From Alloalcanivorax balearicus MACL04 (GTDB taxonomy: Bacteria > Pseudomonadota > Gammaproteobacteria > Pseudomonadales > Alcanivoracaceae): DNA of 64,000 bases. Positions 17,093 to 26,100 of this stretch are shown one piece after another (positions within the stretch are counted from its first letter, which is position 1; every line of letters starts with the position of its first letter). A program made the translations under genes and the position numbers. The DNA lies in contig NZ_ARXS01000001.1 of assembly GCF_025532145.1 (NCBI RefSeq), positions 62,001-126,000 on the forward strand, given 5' to 3'. The notes below the pieces were generated by a model that ran no database searches, had not been told where the DNA came from, and was given only the letters and a program-made list of their open reading frames with translations.

Positions 17093-17150
17093 GAGCCTTG
17101 CAAAATAAGACAGGCTCACTCGGGAGAAACTGCCTTCGGAAGGGCACGAG
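17093..17150 (+). ncRNA. Structured 5' leader of barrel gene 2
   Basis: A hairpin GAGCCT/AGGCTC (17093-17098 with 17112-17117) precedes the 27-nt block shared with copy 1 (17119-17145). CTCG at 17119-17122 can pair with CGAG at 17147-17150. The sequence around the shared block has diverged, so selection on the block itself is likely. Its function is unknown. Confidence 0.4.
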
Positions 17151-17268
17151 GGACATCGGGGATTGGCACACGGGTACAAATCAACACCGGGTGCGGTCGC
17201 CATGGCGCATCGGCGCCGTCCGAAGTTCCCAAATACCAATAAACTTCGAACAATAAAGGGCAACAACA

Positions 17269-18654
17269 ATGGCATTTAAGTGGACCGATAAACAAAATAC
17301 ACCGCTGACCACCAGCACCCCTTCAAATCAACTCCGCAAAAGTATTAAAGCCGCCGCGATCGGCTCCGCCATCGGCCTCGGCACTCTGATGTCGTCCTCC
17401 GCCATGGCTCTGAAAACCGACTTCGGCATGGAATATCGCGCCACCGCGTTCGGCGTCACTTCCGACGCTTTCGACTCCACCGATCCCGGCACCTCCGACA
17501 CGGATACCGGCTTCGGCCATCTGATCCGGGTAAAAGCCAACTTCCTGGATGAGGATACCGGTATCTCCGTCTACACCAGTGTGGAACTGGCCGGTGATCG
17601 CTGGGTGGGTGACAACCACGGCGCCGCCTCGCCCGCCAATGACCAGGCTTTCAACGCCGGCAGCCGCGGCGACAATGTGCGCCTGGATCTGGGTTATGTG
17701 CAGATTCCGGTAGGCCACACCATCTTCCGCGTGGGCCGTCAGGCCACCAGTTACAACAACTGCTTCCTGGTGTGTGATGACCGCCGTGACCGGGTATTGA
17801 TGATTCAACCGCTGAGCAAGAAAACCACGCTGGTGGCACTCTACGATCGCCGCCAGGACGCCGCGCCGTTCGCCAACCAGGACAACGGCGACATGACCAC
17901 CCTGGGTATCACCAGCAAGATCACGGATAACGTGAATGCCGGCCTGGTCTACGTGCAATGGATGAACAACTACGACGGCAGCATCGCCTATCCCGGCGCG
18001 GCCACGCCCTATGTCCTGTCCAATGTCACCCTGTTCTCGGGCTATGTCAGCGGCGGCCTCGGTGACGTCGCCAAAGCCACCGTGGGCTTCAACTACTTCA
18101 CCAATGGCAACGTGGAAGGCGCCGCCGACGACCAGTACTTCACCGATGACGCCCCCTCGGCGTATCTACGCCTTGAAGGCGACGCCGGTGTCGTGGGCTG
18201 GGGACTGCAGTACATCATGTCCAAGGACGGCGGTTTGATCTCCCCCGGCTTCGACACCTACTCCAGCCTGATCAACAACAATCCCGATTCCACCCAAAGC
18301 CCCACCAGCATGTATCGCATGGGTGGCACGCTCGGGGTCAAAGGTTACGATGAAGAGGTGATCGCCGGTAAGCTGACCTGGAACCTCACCGACAAGTTCG
18401 CCGTTACCGGCGCCGTGGGTCAGCTGTCCGTCGACAACCCGACCATCAACGCCGATGACGACAGCATGTTCTACGACCTGCAGTTCAGCTATCAGGTCAA
18501 CAAGACCCTGAGAACCTGGCTGTCCGTGGGCATGCTGGAAGAAAACGAAGCCGGCATGTTGTCCAGCAACGGCCTGGTCGGTCCTCTGCCCTCGGCGGCT
18601 TTCGCCGATGACGATGTGAAGGCCGCCAGCCTGAATATGACCGTCAACTTCTAA
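17269..18654 (+). CDS. Outer-membrane beta-barrel protein, porin-like (copy 2)
   Basis: 461 residues, collinear with copy 1 from the signal peptide (cleavage near AMA-LKTDF, about residue 48) to the identical C-terminus LNMTVNF. Blocks such as the signal-peptide core, LIRVKANFLDEDTGISVY and the Cys-pair region are identical, while exposed loops differ. That is the expected pattern for duplicated barrels diverging at the surface. It has its own dyad site, leader and start site (AAAGGGCAACAACAATG). Confidence 0.8.
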   Translation: MAFKWTDKQNTPLTTSTPSNQLRKSIKAAAIGSAIGLGTLMSSSAMALKTDFGMEYRATAFGVTSDAFDSTDPGTSDTDTGFGHLIRVKANFLDEDTGISVYTSVELAGDRWVGDNHGAASPANDQAFNAGSRGDNVRLDLGYVQIPVGHTIFRVGRQATSYNNCFLVCDDRRDRVLMIQPLSKKTTLVALYDRRQDAAPFANQDNGDMTTLGITSKITDNVNAGLVYVQWMNNYDGSIAYPGAATPYVLSNVTLFSGYVSGGLGDVAKATVGFNYFTNGNVEGAADDQYFTDDAPSAYLRLEGDAGVVGWGLQYIMSKDGGLISPGFDTYSSLINNNPDSTQSPTSMYRMGGTLGVKGYDEEVIAGKLTWNLTDKFAVTGAVGQLSVDNPTINADDDSMFYDLQFSYQVNKTLRTWLSVGMLEENEAGMLSSNGLVGPLPSAAFADDDVKAASLNMTVNF

Positions 18655-18675
18655 GTTCCCGGTTCCGTGTGGTGA

Positions 18676-18701
18676 GGGCAGTCCGGGATGGACCGCCCTC
18701 C
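18676..18701 (+). terminator. Weak hairpin after barrel gene 2
   Basis: Imperfect stem GAGGGC.GTCC / GGAC.GCCCTC around GGGAT about 20 bp past the stop. There is no clear T-run, so termination is possible but uncertain. Confidence 0.35.
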
Positions 18702-18941
18702 GTGGAATCCGTTTGGATTCACTGCACCATACCGCGCGGCATGAGGGTCCCTTCGCCCTGTTGTCCGCCTCTCGTCGCGTCACCCGCGGATCGTGCCATT
18801 TCCGCTGGTACGCGGCGCTTTTTCATGTAGGCCGGAGAGCCTGACACTGGACACTCCCTCTTCAGTTGCGCAAACTCCAAGAGACGTTCGGGCCGGCCTG
18901 CTCCGACCCGCCTCCTCAATGCGGTAGAAACGGAAACATCC

Positions 18942-19802
18942 ATGAATAACAGCCCCCGTCGAGCCCTGCTTGGTCTCCTGGCGGCCGCCTTTGTCAGCGG
19001 TTGCGCCAGCCAGAACCTGGACACTGAAAACGCACTGGAAATGGTCGACTCTCCGGCCGAGCTCAACACGCCCAAACCGGAATGGAAGACGCCGTTCTGG
19101 GAGCGTGGCGCCAGTGACCAGGGTGCCGTCACCGCATTCCAACGTCGCGATGAACCCCTCAATAATGTCGGCGTGCTGGTACAGGGTCAGCTCGGCAATG
19201 CCGATGCCTTCTGGAACACGCTCACCGAAGGCGCTCCGGAACACGGCTTCGTGATTGTCCCCACCGGCACCCTGCGTGACGCCCTGAGCAATACCCAGGG
19301 GTGCGGCAATGCTCCGCTGCAAAGCGAGAGCTGCCTTGACGGTCTGACCACCTACCCGGGCGTTCGTCTGTTGGTGGAAGTGGTTCCCGCCGGCCAGAAT
19401 CAATTACAGGTTTCCCTGCGCGATACCACCCGTGAAGGCGTCTCCACGGTGACCCTGGGCACCGACAGCAACGGCGGTGCCAACGCCCTGTTGGATGAAC
19501 TGGCCGCCCGCGCCGACAGCGCCCGCTGGTCGGTACGCGCTTTCGACGGTGGTGATGGCCATGTTTATATCCCCGCCGGCCGGCGCAACGGGCTGGCACT
19601 GGGCACCGAACTGGAAGTACGGCAGCCGGGACAGGCGATCCAGGCGCCGTCCGGTCAGGTGATCGGTTGGCGCCCCGGCGCCGTCGCCGGCACGGTGAAG
19701 GTGACTCAGTGGGTTGGCGAGGGCCTGGCAGTGGTCGAGACCACTTCGGGTAGCGCTCCCAGTCCCAATGATTGGCTCACCCTGCCCCGCAAGAAAAACT
19801 GA
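18942..19802 (+). CDS. Lipoprotein with a FlgT/SH3-like C-terminal domain
   Basis: 286 residues with a lipoprotein signal (LLAAAFVSGC, Cys21), so probably anchored in the outer membrane facing the periplasm. Residues about 75-185 form an alpha/beta domain; the C-terminal 80 residues (GHVYIPAGRRNGLALGTELE, then GTVKVTQWVGEGLAVVE) resemble the beta-rich domain of FlgT and related proteins. No flagellar genes are nearby, so a flagellar role is not supported. A 287-bp gap separates it from the barrel gene. Confidence 0.6.
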   Translation: MNNSPRRALLGLLAAAFVSGCASQNLDTENALEMVDSPAELNTPKPEWKTPFWERGASDQGAVTAFQRRDEPLNNVGVLVQGQLGNADAFWNTLTEGAPEHGFVIVPTGTLRDALSNTQGCGNAPLQSESCLDGLTTYPGVRLLVEVVPAGQNQLQVSLRDTTREGVSTVTLGTDSNGGANALLDELAARADSARWSVRAFDGGDGHVYIPAGRRNGLALGTELEVRQPGQAIQAPSGQVIGWRPGAVAGTVKVTQWVGEGLAVVETTSGSAPSPNDWLTLPRKKN

Positions 19803-19920
19803 TCCGCTTGTTTGAAAAGGAACACCAAGGGTCCGGGGACCACTGGTGTTCCGAAAATCGCTGGCGCGCCACACCCAAAGCCTGCATTTGCCGGCCTTGG
19901 AAACATGGATGCAGAGGTTC

Positions 19921-20010
19921 CTACGAAGCCACTGTGGGAGCTTGCTTGCAAGCGAATTCTTTGGACGCAGTAGATTCGCTTGCAAGCAAGCTCCCACAGC
20001 GACTTCGTAG
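19921..20010. repeat. REP/REPIN-type inverted repeat
   Basis: A ~37-bp arm beginning CTACGAAGCC and containing GTGGGAGCTTGCTTGCAAG is repeated inverted at the other end, around a ~16-bp spacer. The same element occurs at 49377-49471 and, degraded, at 49288-49369. It lies between two 3' ends, the usual position for REP elements, and probably spread by a RAYT transposase encoded elsewhere. Confidence 0.85.
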
Positions 20011-20049
20011 TCGGCTCCATGGAAACGGCCAGGCGATGTATCTTCGCTC

Positions 20050-21690
20050 TCAGCGCCGCTTCATACGATACAGGCCGCCCTTGCGGTCGGCACTGAAGTA
20101 GAGGTCGCCGTTGGCGGCTTCCACCACATCATTGAAGACGCCGGTGGGCGGCAGGCCCTGAAGCTGGGGCAGCCCCACCGGCAGTTCCTCCGCCAGCACT
20201 CGCTGGTCGCCCCGGACCGGGTCCACTTCCAGCAGACGGCGCTTGCCCACTTCCATCACCAGCAGCTTGCCTTCCCGGGTCAGATCGATGCCTTCCGGCA
20301 AGACCAGGTCGTCGCGGATCAGGCGGCGGGACCAATCCTCGGTATCGAACGCCCACAGATTGCCGCCGGCATCGGCCACATACAGCGCCGAGCCGTCTTT
20401 GTTCAGGGACAAGCCGGCCGGTCCTTCCAGGTCCTCAACCACCACATCCCTTTTCTTGCCTTCCTCGCCGGACACCCGCACCAGATCGCCACTGGCCAGC
20501 TCCGCCACCAGCAGGCTGCCGTCGTTAAGACGGACCACATCGTGCGGCGCCTTGAACTCATGCAGGGAGCACTTTAATTCACCGCTGTGCCGATCGAATT
20601 CCTGCACCACGCCGGCGGCCCAGCTGGCGGTGACCACGGTGTCCTGATCCGCCCAGATGTTCATCGGGTATTCCAGGTCCGAGCCCCATACCCGCGCCAG
20701 CTCATGCACCTCGCCTTCGCCCACTGCATAGCGGCGCAAGGCGAACACATCGGCGATGTAGATATCATCGCCAACCACCGAAAGCCCCGCCGGCGCGGCC
20801 AGATCCGAACGCACCAGGGTGCGGACCTTGCCGCTTTCCGGGTCCACTTCCTGGATCGAATTGTCCGCCATGTTGGAGACATAGATACGCTTGCGTTTGT
20901 GGTCCACGGCCAGGTTATCCAGGGCCGGTTTCAGTGTGGCCACGGTGGTTTTGGCGCCACTGTCCACATCCACCCGCACCAGCTCGCCGGTTTTGGTATC
21001 CACCACGTAGAGCCGCCCTTCGGCATCGAAATTCACCGCCGCCGGGACCTGGAAATCCCGCGCCACGGTTTCCATCTTGCCGCTGTCCACGTCCACGCGA
21101 ACCACTTTGCCCTTGAACCACAACGGCCCGTACAGCTTGCCGTCGGCGCCGAATTCGAAACCATTGAGGCCGCCCATGTCTTCCTTGATCTTGCGTACCG
21201 GCGCTTCACCCTGGCGGTCGATTTCGTAGAGCGCATCCCCCATGAACACCTGGGTGGCGAACAACCGGCCTTCCTTGTTGTAAGCCAGGGAATTGATGCC
21301 GGGCAGGCCAAGGGCGGCGTCACGCACTTCGCCATCGGCATCGCGAATGCGCAGAATACCGCTGAGGTAAGAGGTCCAGGCCATTTCGCCGTCGGGCCCG
21401 AAGGCGACGTCGTCGGCCATGCCCTCATCCGGCCCTTCAAACACCGTCACCTTGCCGCTGTTGATGTCCACGCGATTAAGCGATTGTCCCACCACGCTGC
21501 CGGCGTACAAGCGCCCTTCAGCGTCCACACCCAGTCCGTGCACACCCAGATACGGCAGGGGGCCGACCACGGCCCTGGGCGCGTCGTAGCGCGCCTCCTG
21601 GGCCTGAACGGCACTCCCGAATGACAAACACAACACCAGCGTCATCCAGCGCCATTGGGTGCGGGGTCGACAATACATACAACTCTCCAT
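20050..21690 (-). CDS. Secreted beta-propeller protein (SMP-30/NHL-like repeats)
   Basis: 546 residues with a Sec signal peptide (cleavage near SAVQA-QEAR). The rest is a string of ~45-residue units with DAEGRLYVVDTKTGELVRVDVDSG-like strands, typical of six- or more-bladed propellers of the SMP-30/gluconolactonase/NHL type. At least ten units can be followed. No lactonase metal ligands could be assigned, so it may be a binding rather than a catalytic propeller. An alternative start at 21678 with GGAGAG is possible. It appears monocistronic. Confidence 0.65.
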   Translation of the reverse strand: MESCMYCRPRTQWRWMTLVLCLSFGSAVQAQEARYDAPRAVVGPLPYLGVHGLGVDAEGRLYAGSVVGQSLNRVDINSGKVTVFEGPDEGMADDVAFGPDGEMAWTSYLSGILRIRDADGEVRDAALGLPGINSLAYNKEGRLFATQVFMGDALYEIDRQGEAPVRKIKEDMGGLNGFEFGADGKLYGPLWFKGKVVRVDVDSGKMETVARDFQVPAAVNFDAEGRLYVVDTKTGELVRVDVDSGAKTTVATLKPALDNLAVDHKRKRIYVSNMADNSIQEVDPESGKVRTLVRSDLAAPAGLSVVGDDIYIADVFALRRYAVGEGEVHELARVWGSDLEYPMNIWADQDTVVTASWAAGVVQEFDRHSGELKCSLHEFKAPHDVVRLNDGSLLVAELASGDLVRVSGEEGKKRDVVVEDLEGPAGLSLNKDGSALYVADAGGNLWAFDTEDWSRRLIRDDLVLPEGIDLTREGKLLVMEVGKRRLLEVDPVRGDQRVLAEELPVGLPQLQGLPPTGVFNDVVEAANGDLYFSADRKGGLYRMKRR

Positions 21691-21748
21691 TCCGTGTCCT
21701 GGTCATACCGGCACTTCGCCGGACAAAGTGGCAGATTAGCAGGCCGGG

Positions 21749-22432
21749 CTATTTCAGGCGATCCAGCCAACGTTGACCGCGATTGGAGGCCAGCCCATCG
21801 GCCCAGCGGGTGGTTTCCGGCAGACGGTAGCGGGTGACACAGGCCATTACCCACTCCAGCGCGGTGGCCAGGGAAAGGCGATGGCCCGGCGAGATGAACA
21901 ACGGCTTGACCCCTTGCCGGGTTCGCAGCACCGCGCCGATCACCTCATCGCCATCACGTAGAGGCACCCAGGCACCGCGCCGGTCCGGCACCGGGTCATG
22001 AGTACCGACCAGCCGGCTTTTCGCCACGCCGATACTGGGCAGGCCGGTCAGCACACCAAGGTGGGAGGCCACCCCCAGACGACGCGGGTGGGCGATACCC
22101 TGACCGTCACACAGTAAAAGATCCGGTGTGACCTTCAGCGACGCCAGCGCCCGCAGGACCACGGGGCATTCGCGGAAGGACAACAAACCGGGCACATAAG
22201 GGAAAGAAACCGGCAGGCGCGCCAGGGCATGGTCCACTGGCTCCAGGGTAGCGGCGTCCAGTACCACCACCGCGGCACGGGCGGTGTGCTTGTTCTCGAA
22301 ACCCACATCCACGCCGGCCACGGTACGCACCACGGGAAGCTGGTCCTCGGTGATCACGGCGGTGGCGGTTTTCCGCTGCAAGGCGATGGCATCCCGGGGC
22401 GTCAAACCCGCCCACTCCTGTTCCAGACTCAT
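21749..22432 (-). CDS. nfi: Endonuclease V (deoxyinosine 3' endonuclease)
   Basis: 227 residues, close to the usual ~223. It starts at ATG 22432 behind GAGGATCG; the upstream extension has no ribosome site. Catalytic residues line up with the family: Asp42 in AGVDVGF, Glu88 in SFRECP, Asp109 in [13 protein letters not shown] and His184 in SPGHRLS. It cuts DNA one base 3' of deoxyinosine, starting repair of deaminated adenine. The neighbours are unrelated, and it is 79 bp downstream of the PepSY gene. Confidence 0.95.
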   Translation of the reverse strand: MSLEQEWAGLTPRDAIALQRKTATAVITEDQLPVVRTVAGVDVGFENKHTARAAVVVLDAATLEPVDHALARLPVSFPYVPGLLSFRECPVVLRALASLKVTPDLLLCDGQGIAHPRRLGVASHLGVLTGLPSIGVAKSRLVGTHDPVPDRRGAWVPLRDGDEVIGAVLRTRQGVKPLFISPGHRLSLATALEWVMACVTRYRLPETTRWADGLASNRGQRWLDRLK

Positions 22433-22511
22433 CCGCTTTCGATCCTCGCTCGCCATCGACAGAGGAGGCAGGATGCGCCAGACCCGGCGATGATGCCAGA
22501 GCCGGTTTGTA

Positions 22512-24068
22512 TCAGGAGCTGGCCAGCTCCGCCTCACTGGCCGGAGCCGGTGGGGCGGGCACCCACAGCGGATGTGGCCCGGCCCGGCGCAAGCGCCGCA
22601 CCCGCAGCCACTCCACCGCCGCCAGGCTGGCCGCCACCGCCCACAAGGCGGTGTTGACCAGATGGATGTGGGGCTCACGCCAGGAAGCGAACCCTTCCAG
22701 CCCGCCTTGTACCAAAGGAACCAGCAGGTACAGCGCGATACAGCCGCGCAGTCCCCACCGGCACATGGCCAGTGGCGCTGCCCGCAGGGCAAGCAGCAGG
22801 GTCAGCAGCAGCACCGCCAGGAAAGCGCCTTTTTCCGACCAGGCCACGGCACCGGCCCATGGTGAATGGCTGACCACCTTGTTGGCGAGACAACTCACCG
22901 CGAGCCCCGCCATCACGCCAAAAGTCACCCCCAGCGTCACCCGCAGCATGATGATGGCGGACCGGCTCGGCCCCTGGCGGTCGGTGCGCCGTTCGGCCCA
23001 CATCACATTGCCGGAAAAGAACAACAGGCACCCCAACAGACCGAGAACGAAGTACAGGCTACGCACCAGCAATCCGCCATAGTCGCCGAAATGCAGGGAG
23101 TACACTGGTGACAAAGCGGCATGGTTGAACGGCCGGTTGCCGGGGCTGGTGACGGTCAGGGTGCGGGCGTCATCACCGGCCAGCACCACGTGGGCGTGAT
23201 GAGCGATCCACCCGGGCACGGACCCGGCCACATCCACCACCGCATTACGGTCCCCGTACTGCTGGAGCTCGATCCAATCCACCCGCAAATCCGGCAACTC
23301 GGCACGGGCGGCGGCCACGTAGGCCTCCACGCCAGCCATCGCCGCCGATTCACCACTGGCCCGCGGTGTTGGCCAGGCCTCGGTGGCGTCGGTGATGGCC
23401 CCCTGCAATTGCGGCCCGAACACGAGTGTGCCGGCCACCAGCGCCAGCAGCGCGAAACAGCCCATGGCCGCACCGGTAATGGCAAAGATGGCGTGGAACG
23501 GAAAGCTGATGACGCCGACCAGATTATGCAGGTTTTTCCAGTAACGCCGCAGGTTGCCTTGATGGCGCAGAGCAAAGAATTCCTTTTTCAGTTTTGGCCA
23601 GTGGATCACCAGCCCGCCAATCAGCGCTGCGCCATACAGCACCGAGATAATACCCATCAGATAAAGGCCGACCACTGGCAGCGCCAGTTTGTAATGCAGC
23701 TCATTGATGAACTCGGCCAGCTCCGAGCGCGGCTTTTTGACTCGTTCGCCGGCGGCATTGAAATCGCTGGCATGGTCGAATTGCCATTCCTGGTCGGCGT
23801 CCTGCCACAGGGCCACCGGGTCGTCCCCCGGCACCAGATACATCAGTTTGGCCGCCTCCGGCGTGACCGCCAGCACCTGGTCCAGCAATGCCTGGAGGTC
23901 GCCCTCACCGCCGTCGCTTTCGGCGACATAAGGCTCCTGCCAGTGATGCAGCTCCTCATGGAACATGTTCAGAGCGCCGGCGAAAAACGCCACGAACAGC
24001 GCCAGCCCAGCCAGCATGCCCAGCCAGCCGTGCAGGTCAATGTGTTTGCGCAGGGTATTTGCTTTCAT
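22512..24068 (-). CDS. PepSY-associated TM helix domain protein (PiuB-like)
   Basis: 518 residues from ATG 24068, which overlaps the previous stop as ATGA. It has one N-terminal membrane helix, a periplasmic PepSY-like region, a second and third helix around 155-215, another periplasmic domain, and four C-terminal helices. Conserved His residues sit at helix ends ([36 protein letters not shown]), as in iron-related PepSY_TM proteins thought to act in ferric-siderophore reduction. It is the last gene of a Fur-box-preceded three-gene operon. Confidence 0.85.
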   Translation of the reverse strand: MKANTLRKHIDLHGWLGMLAGLALFVAFFAGALNMFHEELHHWQEPYVAESDGGEGDLQALLDQVLAVTPEAAKLMYLVPGDDPVALWQDADQEWQFDHASDFNAAGERVKKPRSELAEFINELHYKLALPVVGLYLMGIISVLYGAALIGGLVIHWPKLKKEFFALRHQGNLRRYWKNLHNLVGVISFPFHAIFAITGAAMGCFALLALVAGTLVFGPQLQGAITDATEAWPTPRASGESAAMAGVEAYVAAARAELPDLRVDWIELQQYGDRNAVVDVAGSVPGWIAHHAHVVLAGDDARTLTVTSPGNRPFNHAALSPVYSLHFGDYGGLLVRSLYFVLGLLGCLLFFSGNVMWAERRTDRQGPSRSAIIMLRVTLGVTFGVMAGLAVSCLANKVVSHSPWAGAVAWSEKGAFLAVLLLTLLLALRAAPLAMCRWGLRGCIALYLLVPLVQGGLEGFASWREPHIHLVNTALWAVAASLAAVEWLRVRRLRRAGPHPLWVPAPPAPASEAELASS

Positions 24069-24322
24069 GGCGCCGCCCCATAAAGTCCGGTGGTTTGCAG
24101 CACTATCCAGGCGGCACCGTTGGCGGCCACCAGCCAGACCGCGGTGCGCCAGTGACTGGCGGGCAGCGCGGCCAATGTGATCAGCGCCGACCACAAGACC
24201 ACGGACAGCAGCAAATACAGCACCAGCCATTGCCGCCAGTCCACCGGCAGTATCGCCGCCAGCAGGCCGCACAGCATCAAAGCCAGCGGCAGTCCCAGCA
24301 CGGTTCCAAGCAGCGCTCTCAT
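24065..24322 (-). CDS. DUF3649 family small membrane protein
   Basis: 85 residues from ATG 24322; the longer frame to 24442 overlaps the preceding gene. It is hydrophobic with two to three helices (LGLPLALMLCGLLAAILP, WLVLYLLLSVVLWSALITL). It is coupled at both ends by ATGA overlaps to the DUF3325 and PepSY genes. DUF3649 proteins are regularly found in this setting beside TonB-dependent siderophore uptake; the biochemical role is unknown. Confidence 0.75.
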   Translation of the reverse strand: MRALLGTVLGLPLALMLCGLLAAILPVDWRQWLVLYLLLSVVLWSALITLAALPASHWRTAVWLVAANGAAWIVLQTTGLYGAAP

Positions 24323-24597
24323 GAACGGGGCCGCCCCTGGGCCCGGTAACCGTCCACCAGGTGGCCCACTAGCATCGGCAACACCATACTCCCCAGGGCA
24401 AACACCCATAAACCGGTAAATAGCCCCACACCAACCCCCCAATGCGCGGCCCAGCCCGCCAGACCACCCAGGGTCATCAGCAGCCCACCTAAGCGCGCCG
24501 CCGGCGGTAACGGCAAAGCCAGCAGCCGCTGTTGCCGATCGGAGAAATAAAGCAAGGCGGCACCCAGCAGGGTCACCACCACTAGAAGTAGCGTCAT
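24319..24597 (-). CDS. DUF3325 family small membrane protein
   Basis: 92 residues, about three hydrophobic helices (MTLLLVVVTLLGAALLYF; LGGLLMTLGGLAGW; GLFTGLWVFALGSMVLP). First gene of the DUF3325-DUF3649-PepSY operon, with an ATGA overlap to the next gene. A Fur-like box starts 24 bp upstream of its ATG, so transcription should rise under iron limitation. The molecular function is unknown. Confidence 0.75.
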   Translation of the reverse strand: MTLLLVVVTLLGAALLYFSDRQQRLLALPLPPAARLGGLLMTLGGLAGWAAHWGVGVGLFTGLWVFALGSMVLPMLVGHLVDGYRAQGRPRS

Positions 24598-24620
24598 AGA
24601 GGAAAGAGGTAATAAGTTAT

Positions 24621-24639
24621 GATAACGATTCGCATTTAT
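24621..24639. promoter_or_regulatory. Fur-box-like site upstream of the DUF3325 operon
   Basis: GATAACGATTCGCATTTAT, about 12 of 19 matches to the GATAATGATAATCATTATC consensus and close to forms seen in pseudomonads. The string ATGATAACGA-Y-TCGCATT recurs upstream of the mdtA-type gene (59426 onward). Confidence 0.7.
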
Positions 24640-24696
24640 AACCCCGCGGGCAGGACAGGGTCAAGGCGGGCGAACCGCAAGCGGGCCTGGTTCAGG

Positions 24697-25245
24697 TTAC
24701 CTGGACAGGGAACGCATAATACGCTGGGCCGTGCTGATGGCTTCCGGGTCGAGACGATCCCAATCCACCGAGTCCCGATCGGGCACCCACACGTCGGTGA
24801 ATGCGGCGGCGTCCGCCACCGCCATCTCCGGCGACAGCAGCGGCACCCGCAACCACTGTCCGCGTAAGCCGCCGGCTAGAGATACTTCCCGGAGCCATTC
24901 AACGGGCCGGCGATGCAGGCGCACGGAAGCGAACACGCAGCCGTCGGTCTCTTCGGAGACCGCGCAGTCGAGCCGGGCATCCCGTTCCCGGCTGACCTGA
25001 TGCCGCCATAATGCCGAGCCGCCGATGATCACCAGGGAGGGAAAGGCCAGCCGCAAGGCAGTGGCCAGATGCTCATCGGCCAGAACCTCGCCAATCGCGC
25101 AACGGACAAACACCGGTCTCGGCGGCGCCACCTGCCGCACCCGGCCACTCTCCAGCCAGCGCAACACCAGCGCCATCGCCTCTTCGTCGCTGCTGCCGCT
25201 TTGCTTGATGTCGGCCAGAGTAAATACCGGACCCGTTTCGATCAT
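24697..25245 (-). CDS. AbiEi-like protein (winged helix plus C-terminal domain), tentative
   Basis: 182 residues. The first ~50 look like a winged helix (FTLADIKQSGSSDEEAMALVLRWLESGRV). The rest (IIGGSALWRHQVSRERDARLDCAV and a VWVPDRDSVDWDRLD tail) loosely recalls type IV antitoxin AbiEi proteins, but no AbiEii-type nucleotidyltransferase is adjacent. It overlaps the upstream orphan gene by 4 bp, so the two are translationally coupled. Family assignment is weak. Confidence 0.4.
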   Translation of the reverse strand: MIETGPVFTLADIKQSGSSDEEAMALVLRWLESGRVRQVAPPRPVFVRCAIGEVLADEHLATALRLAFPSLVIIGGSALWRHQVSRERDARLDCAVSEETDGCVFASVRLHRRPVEWLREVSLAGGLRGQWLRVPLLSPEMAVADAAAFTDVWVPDRDSVDWDRLDPEAISTAQRIMRSLSR

Positions 25246-25838
25246 TGGCGCACCGTGAACACGGACTCTTCACGCAATCCCAGCCAGTGGCGGATCCGCA
25301 GCGCCGGACTGATCGCCGAGCAAACCAGGGTAACGCCCGCGGGGTGCCGGGCCAGCAGAGCCCTCATGGAGGTCAACAGCTGAACGCGCTGCTCCATTTC
25401 GTCAATGACGGCGATACGGTTCGTTAACGGATGGCGGGACTGTGCCAGGCGTAGCGTCAGCAGCCGCCCCTGGTATTCCTCCTGCAGGGCGGCATAAGCA
25501 CGCTCCACTACACTGAAGGCACTGAGACGTTGCACCCCTCTTACCCCCAGCCCGCTGCGACCGGAACCCGAAGTGCCCGGCTCAAGGGAGCCACGGCGGG
25601 CCCCATGGCTCAGCCAGCGCCACCACCAGGGCCGCCGCCGGGATTCACTCAGGTACAGCGCCCAGGCCCGCAACCGCCGAATATCGCGCCGCAGCTCCCT
25701 GGCGCGGGCATGCCGCTTGCGCCCCATGGAGCGGGACACCGCGAGATATTCCTGCAAGGCTTGCACACGACCCTGAATCGCGCACAGGGCGAGGTCGACG
25801 GGATAACCCCCGGCATCGATCTGTTCCTGGCATCCCAT
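25242..25838 (-). CDS. Protein of unknown function, basic and coiled-coil-rich
   Basis: 198 residues behind GAGGTGGACCC. The N-terminal half is strongly basic and Trp/Arg-rich (KRHARARELRRDIRRLRAW, then RRRPWWWRWLSHGARRG). The second half is helical (VVERAYAALQEEYQGRLLTLRL). No signal peptide, membrane segment or known motif was recognised. It is coupled by a 4-bp overlap to the AbiEi-like gene, and flanked by unrelated housekeeping genes, so the pair looks like an accessory insertion. Confidence 0.5.
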   Translation of the reverse strand: MGCQEQIDAGGYPVDLALCAIQGRVQALQEYLAVSRSMGRKRHARARELRRDIRRLRAWALYLSESRRRPWWWRWLSHGARRGSLEPGTSGSGRSGLGVRGVQRLSAFSVVERAYAALQEEYQGRLLTLRLAQSRHPLTNRIAVIDEMEQRVQLLTSMRALLARHPAGVTLVCSAISPALRIRHWLGLREESVFTVRQ

Positions 25839-26053
25839 GGGTCCACCTCACACTGGGGAAAACGGAGCGCTGTTTCCGGGCCATCCACAATCACGACAAC
25901 CGGGTTGTAACTCTAGTCAGTTCGACCGGAATCACCAAAGAGGGAAACAGTGCCGTTTGCGTGAATGGATGTAGCCGATTGTATCGGTTGGACATGACAC
26001 CCGCGGCGGCGGGAAAAGAAGATCGCCGACGGCGCGGGCGCCGCCGGGAAAAC

Positions 26054-26080
26054 AACACACCGCCGGGGTGGCGGCGTGTT
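26054..26080 (-). terminator. Rho-independent terminator after the repeat lipoprotein gene
   Basis: On the minus strand an 11-bp stem (AACACGCCGCC / GGCGGTGTGTT, one G-T pair) with a 5-base loop is followed by GTTTTCCC. It lies 20 bp past the stop at 26101. Confidence 0.8.
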
Positions 26081-26100
26081 TTCAGACTGCAACGAAAAGA

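Larger units (their letters stand above)
16533..17268. other. 736-bp region between the two barrel genes
   Basis: After a strong terminator (16561) the region holds no credible gene. Roughly 16800-16990 is markedly AT-rich compared with its surroundings. It contains dyad site 7 (16993), a perfect 14-bp palindrome GCGTATTAATACGC (17051-17064) and a leader with the 27-nt block shared with the first barrel gene. Confidence 0.6.
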
